Source of the DNA: Bacilli bacterium
GTDB taxonomy: Bacteria; Bacillota_I; Bacilli_A; RFN20; CAG-826
Assembly: GCA_017454295.1 (NCBI GenBank)
Contig: JAFTDF010000046.1
Coordinates: forward strand, 1 to 46,070
Length of the DNA stretch: 46,070 nucleotides
Direction of reading: 5' to 3'
The notes beneath the pieces were generated by a model. It ran no database searches. It was not told the DNA's origin and saw only the letters and a program-made list of their open reading frames with translations. Below are positions 39,516 to 46,070 of this stretch, piece after piece; within the stretch, counting starts at the first letter, position 1; every line of letters starts with the position of its first letter. The translations under genes were made by a program, and so were the position numbers.

Positions 39516-42500
39516 TTAGGCGTTTGCCTGAGCCGGGATCATGAGGTTGTAGTAGTAGCCCCACTTCTCGATGGTGAAGCGATAAGCGGCGATGTCGCTA
39601 AGTCCCATTTCGGAGACAGAGGCGGCTAGATCGGCGGTAGCGATGCCAAGCTTGCAATGAACGCCATCGCCAAGGTCGGTGATGGTGACTTTGAGGCGGA
39701 TCGTTTCGCCTTCGCCGGTCACGGCATAGACGGATGCATAGCCACTGCCGTAACGAGAGGTGAGGGCGGCAAGTCTCGCGCCGATACCCGCGTCGCGGTC
39801 ATAGTAGCCGATGACCATGGTTCCATTTTCCTCACCGAGGATTTCGACGTAGACGTCGTTGTTCCAGGGGCTGCTGCTTTCGGTGCCGCAATGGTTGCAG
39901 ACATAGACGTCCTTCTCGCCATTCCATTCGAAGTCATGGCCTCGCGGAGTATCGTAATGAACATCGCCACAGATGACGCAGTGATATTCGTAGGGTTGGG
40001 TGCACTGATACGTTTCCGCAGGCTGATAGGCGATGTGGTACTGCTCAAGGCGATACTCGTCGTTTTGGACCAAGATGCGGTAGCAACCATAACGGGCTAA
40101 GTCGAAGTCATAACCCGTGATGTTCTTAAACGCGCTCGCATAAGCCCCGGCCTCATAGAACGGATAGAGGTAGGTCGTGGAGTCGGAATGGCTATCGGCG
40201 GTCTTGCGGTTGGTGTAATAGTAGGAGAACGAGGAGACACGCGAGACTTCGAACTGATACTGGTTCTGATAGTAACGGTATTCGGTCACGCTGCGGGAAG
40301 TATAGAGGTAGGCTTCCTTGGTGGTCGGACCGTTGTTAACCGAGTAAGTGTTCCAACCGGCGCGAGCAACGTTATAGATCTCGCGGACCATATGTTCCTC
40401 GGCATCATAGACACGGACCGGCTTGCTGGAATATCTGCCATCGATGGCGTCGGCTTCCATGTGATAACCGGCGGGATAGACGTAGGTGAGGCCGTCTTTA
40501 GCCACGGAGGTGTCTTCGGTGAGGGCGGCATCGCTGAACACGAGGCCCATGGAGTCATAGGAGGTACCGCAGTTGGCACAGACGAAGTCGATCGCGGCAA
40601 TCTTGATGTAGGGATTGTCGGTATCGAAGGTCTGTTGTTCCTGCGCTTGGTAATTATGGTCGGTGTAGGAACCGTTTCTCTCGCGGATTTCGAAGACAGC
40701 TTTGCCGTTTTCCTTCACGCCGAAGCGATAGACGATGTATTCGACGGCCTGGCAATTGCCAAGGGCCTGTTTTTCGCGGAGGACTTCATAGACGAAGCCG
40801 CAAGCTTCATGGGTTTCCTCGTCGGAGGCGCCACAGCTCATACGGTAGTTGATGTAGTTCTCGTCGAGCCACTCATGGTTGAAGAGGCATCCTTCGGAAT
40901 TGACTTCGATATTGTACGATTCGCCGCTGGCGAGCTGTTGTAAGGTGCCGCTGGCGTAAACGTAGCCATACGGAGCATGGGGGTAACCCATATCCTTGAA
41001 GTAGGCATAGGCCTGGACTTCTCGGTCTTCCATGGGTTTCCCATGATAGTCGTCGCCTTGGCTTTGCGGGGCAACGGTGACCTTGTGGGCGTAGTCGCAG
41101 TTACGGCAATGTTCAACGTATTCATAACCACCGTCCTTGGTCTTGGCGATGCTCATGAGGTCGATGTAGGTGCTGTGGGAAGCGCCTTCTCCGTATTTAT
41201 AGCGGGTCATCGCGATATAGGAGGCACCCTTTTCGGAGTTGGTGACGCCTTCGTAGATGATCAAGTAGTCGGTGCGGAAGCAGCCGTTCCAGTCGTTTTG
41301 ATGATCGACGAGGATATTGCCGTCGAGCGACTCGAAGAGATTACCGCTGATCCAGTCACCATCTTCAAGGCCGTATTCGACGTATTTATCCACGTTGATG
41401 TAACCTTCGAAGTTGTAGGAGAACAAGCGGCCACAGAGGCACTTGTCATAGACCATGACGGCGCCGCCTTCGAGTTTGATTTCGCCATGTTCGGCGATGG
41501 CTTGTTCGTGGTCATAGACGGTGTTATCGGCCTTTTCGCCGCAATCTTCGCAATGGCCGTGGACGATCACGCCGGCGTTGCAATCGTGGTTCTCGGCGAG
41601 GAACTCATAGGAGTCAGCCACGAAGTTACCGTGTCCTTTGACGTAGGAACGGTCTTCGACCAAACCACAGTCGGCACAGATGTACTTGAGGGTGACGGTT
41701 TCTCCACAGGCGACGGTGTCGGGATCGACGGATTCGCTGATGACGAAGCGGTGACCGCTGGAGTAGCCGTTTTCGAATTCCTTGGTGAGGAGGTTGACCA
41801 CACCATGGCCGGAACTATAGTTGTTGCGGTAAGAGGAACCTTTGTTGCCAAGGGTTTCCTGGTGCACCACTTCGTTGTTGGCGCCGATGACGGTGACGCG
41901 GAGGGCGTTATAGGTGGAATGGTAATCCGCGGAGATGGTGTAGTTGACTTCGTAGCGGTTGCCGCAAATCAGGCGATAGGCGAGCTGACCCGGGACGAAG
42001 CTATCGATGTTATAGATGTAGGAATCACCGAACTGGAGGGTGAAGGTTCCCTGGTTCTTGTATTGCTCATAGAGGGCGACCAACTGCTTGTAATAAGAGT
42101 AGTTGGCATACTGGAAGAGGTCCTTCTCACTGGTGACGGTGATGATCGAAGAGGACTGGACGTACTTCTCGCCATCATAGTACATGGGCGCGGAGTTGGA
42201 GCGGAAGTTCTCCACGACGACGCCGATAATCTTGCCGTTAGCATCATATTGATACTGGGCGGTTTGACCGAAGAAGGCTTGGATCTTCTCGTTGGTGGAG
42301 AAGTTGGCCTGGTAGATGGCGTCCATGACGGTTTCGCCCATGTTGGCGAGACGGTCATAGTCGAAGAAGGAACGATAGGTCTTGTTGAAGATGAATTCGA
42401 CGTTGCCTTTGATGGCGACTTGGTCGGTTTCGAAGTCCAAGGCGATCTTGAAGGACTTGTAGTTGCCCTGGCGGTCGATGACCAAGACGATCTTGTTGCC

Positions 42501-45500
42501 TTGTCCGGAGAGGGCTTCAAGGTAGGAGTCGATGTAGCCCTGGACGTCTTCGATGGTGGAGCGGGACACATTCGCCTTATCCATGATGAGGCTGTAGAGG
42601 TTTTCCTTCATCATGTTGCGGATGTCGTTCTTCACGTATTGGGTGAGGGTCTTGTCGCCTAAGATGTTGGCCCAGACATTGTTTTCTTTAATTAAGGAAG
42701 CGATGGAATGACCGGAGAGGAAGGCGTCGGAGAGGTAGTCGTTGATATCGACGGTCCAGTTCGACATCGCATAAATGTAGTCGCGGAGCGTCTGATACGG
42801 GGTGAAGATGGAGACGGCTTTGTCGGCAAGGGCGATGATTTCCTTATAGTCGATGCCGGTGTCGGCCTTGAGGTATTCGAGGGCGGCTTTGAAGTTGTAG
42901 TCGATGTACTTCTCGGCTTTGGAGAAGAGTTCTTCCATCGTACCTTCGCCAAAGGCGTAGTCGACGCAGGCTTCGATCGAAGCGGTCTTGAGCATGTTGG
43001 CGAAAGCGGCGATCTTTTGGAAGCTCAGGCTGATTTCATAACCATCCGGAGTCGCCTTGTAATCGCAGAATCTCTCGATGAGGTGATAGACGCGTTCGTT
43101 GATCTTCGCAGAGTTGAAGTCGAGGATCTTCTCAATGAACGGACGGATGTCTTCGTCGAGGTAGGTCAATAGCTCAGGCATCTTGTCCAGGAACATCGCG
43201 ACGGTGAAATCGCTGCCCATGGAGACCGAGTTGAGGTCGATGGTCTGATAGCTCTTGCTGGAACCATCGTCCATCAAGAGGTACATCTTCGAATTGAGGA
43301 GGTAAACGGCGGCGGTGCCTTGGGTGCGGCTATTATAGGAGAGGTTCTCGAAATCATAGTCGGCATTACCATAGAGGACGACGTGCTTGGAGGCGTCGGA
43401 ACCGATATGGCCTTCGGCCGCAGAGGACTTGAAGGTGAATTGACCACCGCTGACGTTGGCAAGCATCGAGAACTCGATGTCGCTGGCCTTGATGGTCAAA
43501 TCGGTGCCGGCGATGGATTTGGCGGCCTGGAGGTAGTTGAAGTTCTTGCTGAGCGGATCGGCGACTTTGCTGACGATGAGTTCGTTATGGCACATCGAGC
43601 ATTCATAGACGATCTGTTCGTCGTTTTCGGACTTGACTTCGTAGTTATGCGGGACGATGGCAAGGACTTCGGTCTTGCTTTCGTCGACGTCGCCGCAGTT
43701 GGGGCAGATGTATTCGATCTTGCCTTCCTGGGTGCAGGTCGAGGGGGTGGTCACGGCCTGGTAGTTATGGCCAAGCGCGGGGAGATCCACTTCATAGGTA
43801 TGACCGGGTTCGGAGGCATCGCAATGATCGCATTCATAAACGATCTTACCGGCGGCCGCACAGGTTGCGGGGATGGTTTGGGCGACTTCGTAATGGTGGC
43901 CCAAAGGCTGGAGGTTTTCGCCATATTCGGCGTCGCAGCGGGAACACTTGTAATCGCTATGCCCGGGCTGGGTGCAAGTCGGATCGGCGGCACCACTACC
44001 GGCGACCCAATCGTGGCCGAGGGCGTGGGTGACGTCATGCGGCTGGCTCATGCCGCCGCAGCGTTGGCAGATTTCATAGGAATAACCATCGCTGACGCAG
44101 GTGGGTTCGACGACGATGGATTCGCCATATTTATGGCCGAGTTTGGCGCAAGCCTGCTCGGGGCGCATATAAGAAACGTAGTAGAAGGAGAAATGCGAGG
44201 TCTTGAAGACGGCATAGCCGTTTTCGTAGGTGGCATCGAAGGCATCGAGTTCGCCGGTTTCGTCATTGATGTAGTAGATGACCAAAGCATCGGCGTCGTC
44301 GCCTTCTTGGAGTTCATAAGGAATACGGACGGTGACTTCGCCGTTATCGAATTCGGCCTTCTCGCCATTCTCGGTGAGGGAGAAGTCGTAGACCGCGGTA
44401 TCCGCGGGGACATCCTTGTGGTCGATGCCGAAATCATCCGCGGTCTTCTTCTCGACTTTGATTTCGAGGTCCTTGCCTTCGAGCTGGCTCTTGGAACCTT
44501 CGTCGAAGGAGAGGGCGGCTTCTTCCATCTTGATTTCTTCGGCTTCGGCAAAGACGGCAGCCTCGACTTGGGCTTCGGTATGGCCAACGAAGGATTTCTT
44601 CGTGGCGGTGCAGCCTTCGTTTTGGCAGGTGAAGACCATGTAGTCTCCGTCAATCACGCCATCGTCCCAGTTATGGGCATCGGTGTTGACGGGGATGGCT
44701 TCTTTGTGATCGAGTTGACCGCAAACTTTGCAGACATACTGCTTTTCACCGGCGGCAACGCAGGTGGCGGCTTTGGCGATCTTGGCGATCAAGGTATGAC
44801 GGGTAACCGTGGTTTCCTTGGTGACGTCTTGGTGGCATTCGGAGCAGGTGTCTTTATAGACGTCTTTGTATTGGCAGCCTTCCACGAGTTCGCTGTGGTC
44901 GAGCTCCCAATTGCCGGAAAGCTTGTGGCCGGTGGCCGGGATTTCGCTTTGGAAGGAATCGCCGCAACGGGTGCAGGAATAGGCGTCATAGCCGTTTTCG
45001 GTACAGGTGGGATCCTGGTGGTCGGACTTTTGATACTCATGTCCTAAGGCTGGGAGGGTCGCATCGCAGCGGGAGCATTTCGCCGAGGCGGTGCAAGTCG
45101 GACCATTGCCGAAATCGTGGCCGAGGGCGTTGAGGGTTTGCTCATACTTCTTGCCACACATGGAGCACTTGTAAACGTTCTTACCACCATGGACGCAATC
45201 GGGCGCGACGCACTAGCTGTCCACGAGTTGGTAATCATGGTTGATGGCACGGAGGATGGAACGCTTCGTCGAGATGACGACACCGCAAACGGTGCAATAC
45301 GTCTCTTCGTCACGGCTGACGTCGCCTTGGCAGCTGGCCGTGACCGTGCCGATGTAACGGGTCGCTAACTGGTGTGGCGCTTCGTCGAAATGCTCGGTGG
45401 CGTCGTGGGCGCAGGCATGCCAGTGTTTGGTGTTATCGAAGTTCCATTTGGTTTCGATTTCGTGTTGGGTCGCCGGCAAGGTGATGGTTTGACTCGCGGA

Positions 45501-45875
45501 GAAGGTGTTACCGCCATGTTCGACGGTGGCGACATAGGTGGCCGAGCCATTGGTTTCACAAGTGGCATAGGTCAGGCTTTCGCGCGTAACGGTGGCGTTA
45601 ACCTCCTCAACATGGGAAGCATCATCCAAGCAAGTGAAAACGGCATGGACATGGAAGGTCTCCCCTTCTTGATGCCATTCCCAGGTTGGATCGCCCCAGC
45701 GGTGAACATGGGCCGGTGTGGAAGGTTCGGAGGAACTTTGGGAGGAACTAGCGCTGCTAACCGATGAGTCAGCACTAGAGACCGAATAATTCGAACCGCC
45801 ACAAGCAGCGAGGGCCATGCCTCCGGTCGCGAGCAAAAGCAAGGACCAAAGTCTAAATCGGGATCGTGATTTCAT
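39516..45875 (-). pseudogene. Giant surface lipoprotein with CxxC repeats, interrupted by one in-frame TAG
   Basis: The gene starts at 45875 (AAAGGAG 8 bases upstream) with a lipoprotein signal MKSRSRFRLWSLLLL and lipobox LAAC. It then has a Ser-rich linker and repeats of about 35-45 residues with two CxxC pairs and a closing GH (CTENGYDAYSCTRCG, IPATGH and the like), probable metal-binding ribbons. About residues 600-1350 form a different, Cys-poor region, followed by more CxxC modules and a final domain. A TAG at 45213-45215 splits the frame after QLVDS; the same frame then continues for 1,900 residues with intact repeats. A CAG-to-TAG change is the simplest cause. It could be a fresh null mutation, a read-through site or a sequence error. 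With the stop suppressed the product has about 2,120 residues. Confidence 0.8.
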
Positions 45876-46070
45876 AAGAATCGCTCCTTTATGAACATAA
45901 GTGACAATTCATTTTAAAACGTAACACGGCATAAGAAAATAGGATAAGTCTAGTCAACTGGTTTTTTCTCTTTTCGCGCTTTCTCTTTTCTTCGCATACT
46001 GAAAACGAGGTGTTCGAAAACGCCTTCCATAAATCCGAGGTTTTGCTACACTATCTATCGAAGAACGTCC

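Noticed and set aside
41000..45047. Long open frames on the + strand opposite the giant lipoprotein
   Set aside because: They mirror the codon bias of the - strand gene, have Val/Gly/Asp-rich nonsense composition, no ribosome sites, and no recognisable domains.
1..46070. CRISPR array
   Set aside because: The repeated cores are 200-750 bases apart with coding sequence between them, and no regular short spacers or cas genes are seen.

Overview
The window looks like chromosome of an uncultured low-GC Gram-positive lineage, either Bacilli or a Mollicutes-like relative. The evidence is SipW-type signal peptides with a TasA-like fold, CcpA-type operators, a CCA-encoding initiator tRNA, a GEMM-I c-di-GMP riboswitch and typical AGGAGG ribosome sites. 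TGA behaves as a stop, so standard code 11 is assumed. Most genes sit near 50 % GC. Two stretches, 10.7-13.1 kb and parts of 13-16 kb, are much richer in AT and look acquired.

Left part (1-11.3 kb): a silent-cassette array. One complete gene (9896-10669) has a promoter, a ribosome site and a SipW-type signal peptide ending in FAWF. Around it lie 14 start-less copies, each beginning at the same FAW-encoding core (consensus TTTCCTTTCGCCTGGT). Four are on the + strand (p1-p3 and a decayed p4) and ten on the - strand (m1-m10). The protein bodies are divergent 180-240 residue secreted domains in two sequence families. Most cassettes end in a hairpin terminator that abuts the next core. This is the layout of a shufflon or vsa-like surface-variation locus, with the crossover placed in the signal-peptide cleavage motif. 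No recombinase is visible in the window.

Middle part (11.4-25.3 kb): an accessory and defence zone. It holds an AT-rich putative PD-(D/E)XK protein, an IS3-family remnant, a lipoprotein, a lone AAA ATPase, decayed fragments (BspA-like LRR, AAA_14), a HipA-like kinase with its own winged helix, a c-di-GMP-riboswitch-controlled diguanylate cyclase, an XRE regulator, a RhuM/PLD-like protein broken by a frameshift near its 3' end, and an ATPase plus RloB/TOPRIM-like pair of the PARIS/AbiL kind.

Right part (25.6-36.8 kb): a tight nine-gene - strand operon. In order of transcription it encodes two TasA-like envelope proteins, a membrane-anchored McrB-like AAA+ ATPase, a DUF2357-like protein, a SipW/ER-type signal peptidase, a membrane protein with degenerate GGDEF/EAL-like regions, an MTA/SAH-nucleosidase-like protein, a large degenerate GGDEF-PAS-EAL-like protein, and another SipW-type secreted protein. 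The peptidase is the natural processor of the cassette-encoded proteins. A CcpA-like operator occurs at the cassette expression promoter, at this operon's promoter and at the next gene's promoter, which suggests co-regulation.

Far right (37-46 kb): a small membrane protein, a PlsC acyltransferase, an initiator tRNA with unusual anticodon-arm bases, an unidentified 250-residue protein, and a roughly 2,100-residue lipoprotein with CxxC repeats interrupted by one in-frame TAG.
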